From: Polytrichum commune
Taxonomy: Eukaryota; Streptophyta; Polytrichopsida; Polytrichales; Polytrichaceae
Direction of reading: 5' to 3'
Length of the DNA: 64,000 bases
NCBI GenBank assembly: GCA_950295325.1
Contig: OX485805.1
Span: forward strand, 30,615,501-30,679,500
Part shown: one piece after another, positions 1-10,992 of the stretch
How positions within the stretch are numbered: the stretch's first letter is position 1
How the letters are laid out: each line of letters opens with the position of its first letter
The notes under the pieces: model-generated
What the model saw: only the letters and a program-made list of their open reading frames with translations
Database searches by the model: none
What the model was told of the DNA's origin: nothing
Position numbers and translations under genes: made by a program

Positions 1-58
1 TTTGATTACTGTTCATAACTGAAATTACTCCTGAGTTACCTGAATCTGTACTAACCAG

Positions 59-352
59 TATATATATATATATTTCTATATATATATTGTATTACCCGTT
101 TTACTAACCAATCTGTTTTATACTAATATATATATATTTCTGTTTCAATATATATTATATATATATATACTAACTTATAAATATATAAATATATATTTCT
201 GTTTATTATATATATATATATATTATACATTACTAACATTGCCTACTGTTTGTATTGTTAACCCATACATATATATATACAATTATATATATAATCTGTT
301 TACTGACATATACACATACATATATATATATCTATATATATGTGAGTCAAAG
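59..352. repeat. (TA)n-rich tracts in the retrotransposon leader
   Basis: Several runs of alternating TA, 8 to 20 bases each, are spread through the leader and separated by pieces rich in ACTAAC and CTGTTT. The whole stretch 1-578 is strongly AT-rich and has no credible coding frame. It lies between the expected primer-binding site and gag, so it is read as untranslated leader. Confidence 0.75.
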
Positions 353-578
353 TACGTCTGAATGATCTGTTAAACAAAAGACTGTACAAACTTCAATATC
401 TGTCTGTACTTCTCTAAACTGTTATGCTTTACTAACATCTAAAACAGTTCATACAACCAGTATATATATTAATATTTGTCTCTTTTAGGTCTATAGATTT
501 CTGTTTGAGTCCGTTCATACTAACAACCTTGTATAAAAACATTTTATCTATATTTTTACAAAGTCTGTTTATAAATGT

Positions 579-3500
579 ATGGCCAGAACAGTTTATGAAC
601 ATATGGCCCGCCAACCAGCTGTAGTTAAAACACTATCTACACAGCCTACATTCATTGAGAACAGAATGCAGTCATTAATGTTTGCCCCTTTAAATGCTGA
701 TGGATCAAACTTTTTAGAATGGATTAATGATGCTAAGACAGTCCTAAGTGCAGACGACTTAGCTAGAACCCTTACAGTTCAACCTTCTACATCAGCAGAC
801 CAAGTTCAACCCATTCCCCCTGCAGCTAGATGGCAAGCCTTATTGCAAATCAGAAGGCATTTAGATCACTCATTAAGATTACAATACCTTCAGATAGAGG
901 ATCCTGCAGAACTATGGGCATTATTACATTCTAGATTTAATCATCAACAAACATTATTCTTACCACAGGCCAAATCAGACTGGATTAATTTACGAGTATT
1001 AGACTATCCTGATTTCGCTACATTTAATTCGGAACTGCACCGAATTACGGCACAACTACGATTATGCGGGGAGATAATATCAGACGCAGAAATGATAGAG
1101 AAGACTCTATCCACTTTCCCACCTGCAACTGCCATCTTATCTCAACAGTATAGAAATATGAAATTTAAGAAACATTCTAACTTAATGTCACACATGTTAT
1201 TGGCAGAAAAACACCATCAGTTATTGTTAAGAAATGCAGATTCTAGACCGGTTCGCGAAATCCATCATACTGCAGCTCATGGACCTGCCGCATGGATGAG
1301 GGGTCCAGATGCAGCTGCTGCTTGGGTAAGGGGCCCTGATCCAACTCTTGCAGCCCACAGATCTGTAGCTGCTGATGCTGCATGGCGGGGACCAGCTGGA
1401 GCAGCTGCAGTCCAACATTCAGCTGCTGATTGGGGAGAACCTGTAGCTGCTGGACCCGCAACAATGACAGCAGAAACTTATGCTGCAGAGGCCTCTAGAC
1501 GCCTCCCTAGAGGTTCTTTCCGTAGAACCCAACCCCAACAGCAGAGAGGGATGCATAGAAATCAACAGAGAGGGATGCAAAGAGGGAATCAGAGAGAAAT
1601 GCAACATAGACCCAATTACCCACCCAGACCAGTCATTAATAAACCAGCAAAGGGTAATTGTCATAAATGTGGCAGAAGAGGTCATTTCTCAAAAGAATGT
1701 AGAGACCCTCCCTATTTGGTCAATATGTACAAAGAATTACAACAGTTACGAATCCAACCACGTCAGAATTATAACTTCCAAACAGAAAATCCTTCATCCT
1801 CTACCCATGACGTTGAGAGTTTCATGACTATCTGTGAGTCGCAAACATCGAACCCGGATGTTGCACTCTTAGATAGCGCCTCAACTCATACGATATTGAC
1901 CAAACCTGAATTCTTCCATTTCACTGAAAATGAGAAGTCCTGGCAGCATTGTAAGCTTATCACAATGGCCGGAAGCCGAAATATGAGATTTCGGGAGGGC
2001 CGGGCAACGGTAGTTTTGCCCGGGGGCTTCCCCCTCACTTGCGAGAAAGCAATGTACGCACCAGATGCGCCTCGTAGTCTGATCAGCTACAGGGATCTGA
2101 GAGCGAGGAAGATCCACGTTTCCACTGCGATGGAAAATGATGAAGAGGTTCTGGAGCTCAGGCAAGGGCATGAGATCCTTGCCACCGCAAATGCGGGAGA
2201 CGACGGCCTATATAAGATTGTCATAAAGCCCTTGACATGTAGCCCCATCTCTCTGATAGATGAGGAAGAGGTTTGTATGGCTGCTTGGGCTGGAGACCCT
2301 AAAGCAAAACGCCACAACCTGGCGCAGGGAGTATCTTTAGATACTATAGCCAAGCCTGATTTATGGCATATGAGATTAGGACATCCGGGAACTACATTAT
2401 TCCGCCGGATGCTTCCGATAATAACTGGGCATAATATGGTAACAGCTGAAGCTGAGAAAACCCATGCATGTGTTGCATGCATTCAAGGGAAATTCATAAA
2501 AAGACCCTCTAAATGGCATTTACCTAAAGAATTACCCCCTCCCCTTTTCAGACTTCATGGAGACATATGTGGACCAATTAATCCACCATCAGGAAATTTT
2601 AGATACTACCTGGTACTCGTGGATGCCTCAGGAAGCCATTTAGAAGTCTCCCTCCTTCCTACCAGAAATATGGCATTCCCCAGAATACTAGCCATCCTAC
2701 TAAGATACAGAAACCATTTCCCAGAAAATCCTATAAAATTCCTAAGGATGGACAATGCCCAGGAATTTAGGTCACATGCCTTTGAAGATTATTGTACAGC
2801 CATGGGAATTACATTAACACATTCTGTACCCTATGAGCACAGCCAAAATGGCTTAGCAGAAGCCTTTGTTAAGAAAATCCAGTTAATTACTAGACCCCTG
2901 TTACTACACTCTAACCTACCTTCTGATCTATGGGGTCATGCAGTACTACATTCAGCTGCACTACTAAGGTTGAGACCAACCTTATTAAACACCCAAACAC
3001 CCTATGAACTGGTTGCAGGAAGACCACCTGATGTGGCACATATTAGGGTATTTGGATGCCAGGTATGGATACCTGTTAGTGAACCCAGAAGACAAACCAT
3101 TGGACCTCATAGGCAGGAAGGCATTTATGTGGGATTTGACTCTAAATCTATCATCAGGTACTTAGATCCTACAACTGGAGTACTACTCAGGGCCAGATTT
3201 GATAACTGCAGATTCTTAGAATCTGTATTTCCAACCTTGAAGACTAAACATACATTCAAAAACCAAGATTTAACCTTTGTAGCACCTGAGACCTTAACCT
3301 TGAATCCTGATCCACCCACATCCCTCGCGAATACGGAAGTAACCAAACTTCTGAAACTAAAAGCCTTAGCTGAGAATACTCCTGATGGATTCTCAACTGA
3401 ACCTAGGATTATTAGACACCCTATTCCTGGTACCGGGACAACCTCAACCTTAACCAAACGCTATCCTGAAAACCCTATACCTATCCTTAGACCATCCAAA

Positions 3501-5285
3501 AAGCCTAAATCCCATTTTACAACTGAAGTCCAAGACCTGAAGACTGAAGAAGTCCAAGACCTGAAGACTGAAGATGTCCAAGACATGAAGATTGAAGACT
3601 GGGACAGGAACACAGAATTTTATAATGGGGAAACTTCAGAACCCAAACCAGATTTCAACCTAGAATCCAATCCAAACACCTTGAAACAAGCCATGAGCAG
3701 ACCTGATTGGCCAAAATGGCAACAAGCCATTCAAACAGAATACAATTCCCTAAGAAAACATCAAGTCTTTGGCCAACTATCCCTAGACCTTGACAAACCA
3801 CCTATAGGCCACAAATTAATTTTTACTAGGAAATCTAATGCTGAAGGCCAAATAATCAGATATAAAGTGAGGCTAGTGGCACAGGGGTTCACACAAAGGC
3901 CTGGTCTAGATTATGACCAAACCTACAGTCCAGTAATGGACACAACCTCATTTAGATACCTACTAGCTTTGAAAGTTCATCTATCCTTGCATATTTATTT
4001 ACTTGATGTTGTAATAGCCTACCTGCATGGCAAACTAGATTCAATTCTGTATTTATCTCCTCCACCTGGATTTCTGAAAAATAGTGCTAACCCCAAACCA
4101 GGAAAATTTGCAGGACTGAGAATTTATAAAGCACTTTATGGTCTGAAACAATCTGGTCGTACCTGGTACCACCACTTATGCAATTTCCTAATTGCACAAG
4201 GTTTTATATATAACCCTACCCTGCCTTGCATATTTACATTTACTAAAAATTCTGACTTTGTGATTTTGGCAGTTTATGTTGATGACCTGAATATTATTGG
4301 TACACCAGAACTTTGTAAGTATGCTCAAAACACCCTAACCCAGAAATTTGATATGAAATTTCTAGGACCTACTACATTCTGTCTAGGACTTCAAGTACAT
4401 CATATACCAGATGGGGGTATATTATTACATCAGGAAGCATACATAAATAAAGTACTTAAGGAATTTCAAATGGACAAAGCTAGCCCATTAGCATCACCTA
4501 TGATTGGGAAAAGTAAGACCAATGATGACCCCTACCAACCTCGTGAGGAGGAGGAGGAGATTGTAGATCAATCTAAATACCTCACTGCGGTTGGAACTTT
4601 CACGTATCTAACCACTCATACTAGACCTGATATAGCATTTGCAACTAGCATCTTAGCTAGACATAGTCAAAGTCCAACTATCAGACATTGGAATGGTGTT
4701 AAACACCTTTTTAGATACTTACGAGGAACTTCTGATTTAGGATTATGTTACAGAAAAACTAACAACCCTGAAATTTCAGGTTTTGCAGACTCTGGTTTCA
4801 GAACTGACATGGTTGCAGGCAAGTCTCAGACAGGCTATCTGTTTATGAAGAATGGTGCTCCCATTTCCTGGAAGTCAACCAAGCAGACAATCACAGCCAC
4901 CTCAACTAATCATGCAGAGTTATTAGCATTTCATGAAGCTGCAAGAGAATCTGTATGGCTTAGGACAATGGAGAAAATACTAATGGACCAGTGCAAAATC
5001 AAGACCAAGGACCTGCCCATAATTATATTTGAAGATAATGCAGCATGTATCCAGCAAATGTCATCTGGTTTCATCAAAGCTGATCGTACAAAACACATCA
5101 GCCCCCACATATTTACATTCAGCCAGGATTTAATAGAAAAAGGACAATTAGAAATCAGAAAAGTAGAATCTGAACATAACTTGGCTGATATGTTAACAAA
5201 GGCCTTGCCAGCCTATAAACATAGGAAATTAGTAGAAAAAGCAGGGATGAGAACACTCCACTCACTAACCTCTCCTGGATGTTAA
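579..5285 (+). CDS. Copia Gag-Pol polyprotein (1568 aa, intact)
   Basis: The frame encodes all proteins needed for copia retrotransposition. Residues 1-230 are a copia-type Gag. C361-x2-C-x4-H-x4-C374 is the CCHC zinc knuckle. The protease has its Asp at 432 in the context DSAS rather than the usual DSG. The integrase zinc module is H597/H602 and C631/C634, followed by a catalytic triad D662, D725, E761 with the classical 35-residue D-E gap. Reverse transcriptase has D1143 and the YVDD box (D1235, D1236). RNase H has D1404, E1447 and D1486. No stop or frameshift interrupts the frame. Oddities are an Ala/Trp/Pro/Gly-rich stretch before the zinc knuckle and a triplicated VQDLKTE-like unit near residues 984-1007, between integrase and reverse transcriptase. 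The ATG at 579 is the first in frame. Confidence 0.95.
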   Translation: MARTVYEHMARQPAVVKTLSTQPTFIENRMQSLMFAPLNADGSNFLEWINDAKTVLSADDLARTLTVQPSTSADQVQPIPPAARWQALLQIRRHLDHSLRLQYLQIEDPAELWALLHSRFNHQQTLFLPQAKSDWINLRVLDYPDFATFNSELHRITAQLRLCGEIISDAEMIEKTLSTFPPATAILSQQYRNMKFKKHSNLMSHMLLAEKHHQLLLRNADSRPVREIHHTAAHGPAAWMRGPDAAAAWVRGPDPTLAAHRSVAADAAWRGPAGAAAVQHSAADWGEPVAAGPATMTAETYAAEASRRLPRGSFRRTQPQQQRGMHRNQQRGMQRGNQREMQHRPNYPPRPVINKPAKGNCHKCGRRGHFSKECRDPPYLVNMYKELQQLRIQPRQNYNFQTENPSSSTHDVESFMTICESQTSNPDVALLDSASTHTILTKPEFFHFTENEKSWQHCKLITMAGSRNMRFREGRATVVLPGGFPLTCEKAMYAPDAPRSLISYRDLRARKIHVSTAMENDEEVLELRQGHEILATANAGDDGLYKIVIKPLTCSPISLIDEEEVCMAAWAGDPKAKRHNLAQGVSLDTIAKPDLWHMRLGHPGTTLFRRMLPIITGHNMVTAEAEKTHACVACIQGKFIKRPSKWHLPKELPPPLFRLHGDICGPINPPSGNFRYYLVLVDASGSHLEVSLLPTRNMAFPRILAILLRYRNHFPENPIKFLRMDNAQEFRSHAFEDYCTAMGITLTHSVPYEHSQNGLAEAFVKKIQLITRPLLLHSNLPSDLWGHAVLHSAALLRLRPTLLNTQTPYELVAGRPPDVAHIRVFGCQVWIPVSEPRRQTIGPHRQEGIYVGFDSKSIIRYLDPTTGVLLRARFDNCRFLESVFPTLKTKHTFKNQDLTFVAPETLTLNPDPPTSLANTEVTKLLKLKALAENTPDGFSTEPRIIRHPIPGTGTTSTLTKRYPENPIPILRPSKKPKSHFTTEVQDLKTEEVQDLKTEDVQDMKIEDWDRNTEFYNGETSEPKPDFNLESNPNTLKQAMSRPDWPKWQQAIQTEYNSLRKHQVFGQLSLDLDKPPIGHKLIFTRKSNAEGQIIRYKVRLVAQGFTQRPGLDYDQTYSPVMDTTSFRYLLALKVHLSLHIYLLDVVIAYLHGKLDSILYLSPPPGFLKNSANPKPGKFAGLRIYKALYGLKQSGRTWYHHLCNFLIAQGFIYNPTLPCIFTFTKNSDFVILAVYVDDLNIIGTPELCKYAQNTLTQKFDMKFLGPTTFCLGLQVHHIPDGGILLHQEAYINKVLKEFQMDKASPLASPMIGKSKTNDDPYQPREEEEEIVDQSKYLTAVGTFTYLTTHTRPDIAFATSILARHSQSPTIRHWNGVKHLFRYLRGTSDLGLCYRKTNNPEISGFADSGFRTDMVAGKSQTGYLFMKNGAPISWKSTKQTITATSTNHAELLAFHEAARESVWLRTMEKILMDQCKIKTKDLPIIIFEDNAACIQQMSSGFIKADRTKHISPHIFTFSQDLIEKGQLEIRKVESEHNLADMLTKALPAYKHRKLVEKAGMRTLHSLTSPGC

Positions 5286-5360
5286 TACTCTTTTCTCATC
5301 CAAGGTTTTATCCCACAGGGTTTTACTTGGAAGAGTTTTTAATGAGGTTAACACCAGGTT

Positions 5361-5369
5361 GAGGGGGAG
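5361..5369 (+). promoter_or_regulatory. Polypurine tract
   Basis: The purine run GAGGGGGAG lies directly before the TGTTA start of the 3' LTR. In LTR retrotransposons this is the primer site for plus-strand DNA synthesis. Confidence 0.85.
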
Positions 5370-5724
5370 TGTTAAGATAGCTAAGTAGCTATACAACCAG
5401 GTGTTAACTAGGCCTAGCCTTAGGACTGAGCTAAAGGGGTCCAGGGTACTAGCCTGGATACCCGACTGATATCCTAGCTATAATCAGTATTAGTAATGGG
5501 CTAACCAGGGCATCAGCCTGTCATGACCGGGTATAGACCCGTGTAGTATGAACTGAAGTGCTGACAGTATACGGGTGCAGTAGAGCAGCGACACCTGGCC
5601 TTCATACCCCCTGACTACCATATACAGTATATATACCCTGTGGCTCTCATTCTCACATAGAATTTACATTGAAGTATTCATGCACCAATACTCTGTCTAA
5701 ATCTCTACTTGTATACTTCCAACA
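5370..5724 (+). repeat. 3' LTR of the copia element (355 bp)
   Basis: The LTR starts TGTTAAG right after the polypurine tract and ends CCAACA at 5724, giving the TG...CA ends and short inverted termini usual for copia. A TATA-like run TATATATA sits at 5628-5635 and is the likely core promoter in the 5' copy. Flanking DNA begins AGGAG at 5725. The partner copy is outside the window, so the boundaries rest on the motifs. Confidence 0.85.
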
Positions 5725-7250
5725 AGGAGCATTGGTCGAACATCAATTGTGGGTGCAGCCGGGAAGAGGAGAATTTGGGGATCTCGGCTGGAGGGGATTG
5801 AAGGAAGGTGGATTCCGCGGGTAAGCTCACTTCAACTGAGTATTCAGGTTGTAAGGGTTGAGCGAATGCCTTCGTGTGCGTGGTCATCGAATGTGAAATA
5901 TTCAGGGGAGAACAATCAATGCGGAAGCGCTGCAGAAAATTAGACAGTGGGAAAACACAAGCATTCAGGGGTGTCCAAAAGCAAAACAGATTCAAAATCT
6001 GCTCGGTGCTTGAATGACGAAGTGGTACTGGAATGATAATGGAGACGCTGGGGGCTCTGAGCCTACAATTCTACTTGGATGGGTCGACAGTGGAGGTTGG
6101 CTTACTTATGATTCCGCCCCAAAGGATGGCGGCGTAGGAGCTGGAGTGGTCTGAATGTGACCTTCAGCAATGCTGGATCGAATTGCAAGGGCTGGGAAAA
6201 TCAGTTGGGTTCAAAGAGTGCCTGGTGGCAGTCTGTGGAAGTTTGGAAACATAGTGGCTAACTAACAGGGGGGTAATGCCTCGAGGCGGGAATCCATGCA
6301 TGGTCGGGTCCAAACTGCTGAACTGGGGTATCGATTGAGACTGCGGCTGGGACAGGGCCGAGGGTGGAGTAATTCAGAGCGGGGACCAGTGCCTAACAGC
6401 CAGCTCCAGTAGCTCTACACGGCTGCCAACAACCCATACCGTCACCAGCCAAGGATTGAAGGGATGACTTAACTTGCTAGGTTAGGAGGTTAAGTAGTGA
6501 TTAGATGGTAGAGCTAGACGTAAGGAGGGCCCAGTTACCAAGGGAGTTGGTACAATCACTTGTTGGGATGCCGGCCAGTAAGTAGCGGTAGTTAAAACTT
6601 AGTTAAGTCAATGTTGATTAACACTCCCAAGTATGGAGTGTAGTGTGGATGCACAAATTCTTGTTGGAGTTGCCTGAATAAAAGTGGTATTTTAAACTCC
6701 TTATGGATGAGAAAGGGGTAGAATTGATTTAGGCCATTCAACAAGGTGTTAACTCTGAACTACCACCTGGACTAGGACGCAATCAAAGGTGGGGGTTTAG
6801 GGCTGACAAAGGGCGAGGGTGAAAACGATGACTTTAATGTATAGTGTGATTATCTCTATTTTAAGAAAAGGAAACACTTAAATCACGGTCAAAACCCCCC
6901 AATTAGTTTTGTTCTATTAAATTAGGATAAATCAACATAAACCTATAGGGGGCAAGTTTTTAGTATGAACCCCATGGTAGGTGTTAGGAAAGAAAATCCA
7001 TTCTTCAGTCATAGTTAGTTTCATAATCTCCTTTGATCTTAATAAGTTAGTCATTCAAGTGGGGTGACTCCATCCGAAAAGTTACAAGACAAATGGGTCC
7101 TCAATACTCACATCGACAACAGAGCAAATGCCACGACTTATTTTATTTTCTATGTTTAATCTCCAATCTAAACCTAAGTCATAAATTTGATTGCATGGGT
7201 TCATTTTTCCTTGGCATTTTGGTATTTCCACACTAAAAAAAATTAAGAAA
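5725..7250. other. Non-coding stretch, unrecognised
   Basis: The first ~800 bases are less AT-rich than the surroundings and contain short frames on both strands without recognisable domains. From about 6900 the composition becomes AT-rich. No gene, terminal repeats or RNA gene is recognised. It may be an old non-coding retroelement. Some short phrases, such as GGACTAGGACGC, recur near 38370. Confidence 0.3.
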
Positions 7251-7281
7251 AATATTGTGGGTGCACATTACTTAACAACCC

Positions 7282-7426
7282 ACAATATTGAACAACATGA
7301 TTTCATGTTGTAGGTGACAATATTTGTACCAGATTGAATATGGCATGCAAAATATTGTTGTTTGCTCTATTCAATCTAATAGAAATATTGTCACCTACAA
7401 CATGAAATCATGTTGTTCAATATTGT
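7282..7426. repeat. Foldback repeat with perfect 43-bp inverted arms
   Basis: Bases 7282-7324 are the exact reverse complement of 7384-7426. Inside the loop a second 10-bp pair (7331-7340 with 7368-7377) extends the hairpin. Outside the left arm, 7251-7262 is complementary to 7278-7289 and offers an alternative small hairpin. The unit looks like a MITE or foldback element, or a hairpin locus that could give rise to small RNAs. No clear target duplication is seen. Confidence 0.85.
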
Positions 7427-7439
7427 CACCCCAAGCTCG

Positions 7440-8105
7440 GTCTTGTTCTTGAAGTCACTACCTTCGTAAGTAACAATTATTGCCTTAAAATGCTCAATTC
7501 AAGTACAGCTCCATTCATGTATACGTCATATGTAGTCATTCCATAAGGTCCAATATCACCAAGTGTCTTAACACATGAGTACATTGATTATACCATTTAG
7601 TGCGTGTGACTATTATGAGTTGTGTAGTGCTATAACTATTTCACGCGAATGTAATTTTTTACCAAGCAAAGTCATTAATGTTTTATAATGTCCAAACAAC
7701 CTATCGAACTTTTGTTAGTAAAGATTGAACTCCAGAGTAAGACGCTATTGTATTGCATAATTCCAAATAGTAACACACACTAAAATGTGATAATCCTTGT
7801 AGTTCTTCAATCATCTATCGGTGCACCCCTCTTTGAAACTCCATCTCCATCCACTTTTCTCCCACCCAAAGTAAGTCATCTTAATAAACACATCCACCAA
7901 AAATAGATTTTCATAGTCCGTTGTCCAATAGTTGGATTGTTATCAATACTTAATACTTGGCACCATCTCACATCTTGTTGACGTGTTACATCTTTATTGG
8001 ACACGAGCACGACACACATAAATCATAGTAAGCATTCTTCATGACATGATGAGCGCTACGCTTGATATTGTACATGTGGCACCTTGCTACAACTCATAGT
8101 AGGGC
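7440..8105. other. Non-coding stretch
   Basis: This AT-rich stretch holds only short, unconvincing frames. No repeat partner within the window was recognised and no structured RNA is seen. Confidence 0.3.
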
Positions 8106-8109
8106 TCGT

Positions 8110-8800
8110 CATCTACAATATTTAGTATATTTAACAAGTGTCTATGTTGAAGAGGAGGTTGGCATTGATGATGAGGGAGCTAAGACATGTGTCATGAGCA
8201 AGGAAGGACCACGTGCTTTATAAATAAGTGCATTTATTGCACACATTATTGCACTTGTGATTGATGGAGCAATTTGGGTTTGCCCTTAGGTAAGTTAGAC
8301 CCACAATAGAGGGCCAACTCTAATGCAAACCTTGCCACATTGATATCGGGCCCTACCACAGTGAATAATCTCATACCATTCTCTCACTAGTATTAGGGCA
8401 AAACTACAAATAAAAACTAACTCAAAACTCAAGCATAGTCCAAGATTCGAACTTGGAGAGAGGGAATTATCACATCCTCTCAACCATCCAACATGAAAGT
8501 TTGACCCCTTTATAGCTTTGTGTCCGATTAATCTCAAATGACTTGGACTGGACCAATAACAAGTCTTAAAAACTAATTCTGGTGTCAAAATCAACTAAAA
8601 ATAATTAAGTCCGAGTTCCATACTATTTTAGGGGTATTCATGTTGGAGCAATGAGATAATTCACTCCACTCAACATCTCGCAATCACACTTTCAATTGCG
8701 TGTTTCAAGTGTACATTAATCAACCTCAATAGGTCAACAATCAGATTGGTTCATGGCTTTCCATCAATGAGGAGTATCAATAATGGTCACGACTATACCA
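8110..8800 (+). repeat. Dispersed repeat C, copy 1
   Basis: This stretch matches the reverse complement of 62970-63640 over about 670 bp. Shared landmarks are the segment around ACAAGTGTCTATGTTGAAGA, a TTGCCCTTAGGTAA phrase and a CTTTCCATCAATGAGG phrase near the far end. It includes, on the minus strand near 8430-8500, a tRNA-like B-box context (GTTCGAATC-type), so part of it may derive from a SINE. No coding frame is supported. Confidence 0.7.
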
Positions 8801-8959
8801 ACATCCACATTTATGTTTACGATCTTCTGATTTTGGACACGTGGACAACTAAAATTTTGTGTGAACATATCCTAAGTTTGCAACACTTCCATTCGTATCA
8901 TCAAATTTCCTACAAGAGGTGCCAACTTTTGTTAATGAGCTTTTATACATGACCGAATT

Positions 8960-9240
8960 GTTTTCGACGGTTTTGCTTTGGCCTCTAGGGGCTGATTGAA
9001 TAAACATGTCCTTCCAATTGTGTTCACTATTGATTATGAAGTAGTTAATGAAATCTGAAGACACAATCCAATCTCTTGTGAGCATGTGTCTTCATGGTGC
9101 CTTTGATCCTCACCAGACCACCCACAAATAAAAAATAGGCGCCTAATTGAGATATGTAAGCATATAACACCCGCATACATACCTCATAAAGAAGATGAAT
9201 GTGCAGAACAATCATAACAATATTACTCACACATCCTTAT
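8960..9240 (-). repeat. R1 family fragment, reverse orientation
   Basis: Read on the minus strand, 9000-9095 aligns with 13280-13370. Both run from GATTGGATT or GATTAGATT to AATAGTGAACACAATTGG and then a GGAGGAC-like end. It is one of at least five recognisable pieces of this family in the window. Confidence 0.55.
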
Positions 9241-10990
9241 CTATATCCCCATCTACAACCGACAAAAATGTCACATCCAAGAATGGGAGATCAAGAGGAT
9301 GAGATTGCTATCTCAACGACACGAAGAACTACGGTGTGAATCCCATACTTGCCCGTGTTACGTAATACCATGCCCACATTAGAACCAGCGATTGGCCCAC
9401 ACAAATGGGAGAGTTTCCATCTAGATAGGAATTCTTGTCTTGTATGCACTGACGAAATTATAATACATTACATCCAATAAACTTGCTGTGAGTAAAACCA
9501 AAAATCTTTATTGGTAGCAGTAAATTTTGGAAAGAGATGCACTTTCGCTATCAAAAAGGAATCCTCCTCATGCTAAGAATCAGTGACTGGCCCTAATGTG
9601 GGGCATGGTATAAGTGTCAAGTTGAAAGGATAACCCTCACTTGCCGATCAAACCCCGTGAGAGTCTACCCAATACACATGAGTCCACATGTAAGTACTAC
9701 AATTAATGTCAGTTGGAACATGCCGCCTCTTGTGAGGAAAGCAACCGCAGTAACATTACCATGTGCTTTGGCAACCTTGCCTGAGCACCCTGGAGAGGAA
9801 AAATATTTAAAAAAGAGAAAAGAAAAAAGAAAAAAGCCTTTTAGGGAAGGGAAAGCTTACAAAGTTGGCGATATTGTATACAATTTCAAGTTGCCACGCA
9901 AGAAAGTACTCCGCCACCGAGAGTGATGGAGCTCTCAAGGCGTCACCTCGGCCGAGCTGTCCACGGCCAGGCTTGTAATTCTGGCAATAGGACATCCTTC
10001 AACCCTGGAACTTGAAATTGGAACTGAAATTGGAATTGAAATTGGAAATTGGAATTTGGAGTTGATCATATAATACTGATGAAGAAGGCGGTGCTGCTGC
10101 TGCTGCTGTTGAGTATCGCATTCTGCAATCACAACATTCACAGTCGAGAGTGGTTGTTGACATAAATCTTGAAAGATCGACTGCCGATCACCACAATCCC
10201 TGATGCGCAAGTTTGCCATCCACTCACAAGGCCAATAATTTACCCTTGTTGTACCTGAGGTTTCTCTTTCTAAGAAATGATTGAAAATGAAGTTAACATT
10301 AAGAAAATATCATGTTCTCTTGTCTTCAGAGTTTCATGGGGTCTCAGTGAGGCTGGTGTTTAGGAAAGAGGAGGATAATCTCTACAACATCAACTGGATT
10401 TTGTATTTGGTTTTCTTTAAAGAGCACAAATTGAGGATTATAATGCATTTCATTCTGAGCAACGATTAGAATAAGAGGACCTAATTCAGTTACTCATCTT
10501 GATTTGACATTTATATTTGAGTGGCGGGTGGTTAGGTATAGATCTAAGATTGGACATAAAAAAGAAGCGCGTTCAAAAGATATTGGACTACTTGCTAAAA
10601 AATTGTTCATTATTCTAGGTTGAATAGTCAAATTATTATATTCGTTACTTTGGGACTTTTTCAGCATTTTGAGACAGTTACAAATATAAGAACATGGATA
10701 AAATCACACAGATATTGGAGAATGTTGTAAGATGCAAATACTTTGAAGTGGGTGTTTATATCAACAACCCAATTAAGAACTCGTATCAAGATGGTTTAGG
10801 TAGGACGACCCAAACATTAGACCATGTTGTTGTGGTCCATATATTAATTTGAGACAAGAGAAAGTCTCAAATTAACGAATATAGTGATCAATGTATCTTG
10901 GGGAAGGGGGGGTGGGGGGCAAAACCCATGTGGCTTTTTATGGATCATTTTCGTGGATTTTGACATAACAAGTTGACATTAGTTCTAAAG
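9241..10990. other. Non-coding stretch with short simple repeats
   Basis: No gene is recognised. It contains an A/G-rich tract (9805-9840), a degenerate GGAATT/GAAATT minisatellite (10015-10058), a CTG run (10090-10112) and a G-rich tract (10903-10920). A weak R1-like piece lies near 10575-10660. The small frames here have no domain signature. Confidence 0.35.
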
Positions 10991-10992
10991 TT

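Larger units (their letters stand above)
1..5724 (+). mobile_element. Ty1/copia LTR retrotransposon, 5' LTR outside the window
   Basis: The element is seen from its untranslated leader (1-578) through an intact gag-pol frame (579-5285), a polypurine tract (5361-5369) and a 3' LTR (5370-5724). The order protease, integrase, reverse transcriptase, RNase H is that of Ty1/copia rather than Ty3/gypsy. No copy of the LTR is found between base 1 and the start codon, so the 5' LTR and primer-binding site lie to the left. LTR divergence and the target duplication therefore cannot be assessed. The open frame suggests a recent insertion. Confidence 0.93.

Noticed and set aside
5705-5995. 96-aa frame on the minus strand
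   Set aside because: Overlaps the end of the copia LTR and a GC-rich repeat-like stretch. No domain and no splice context.
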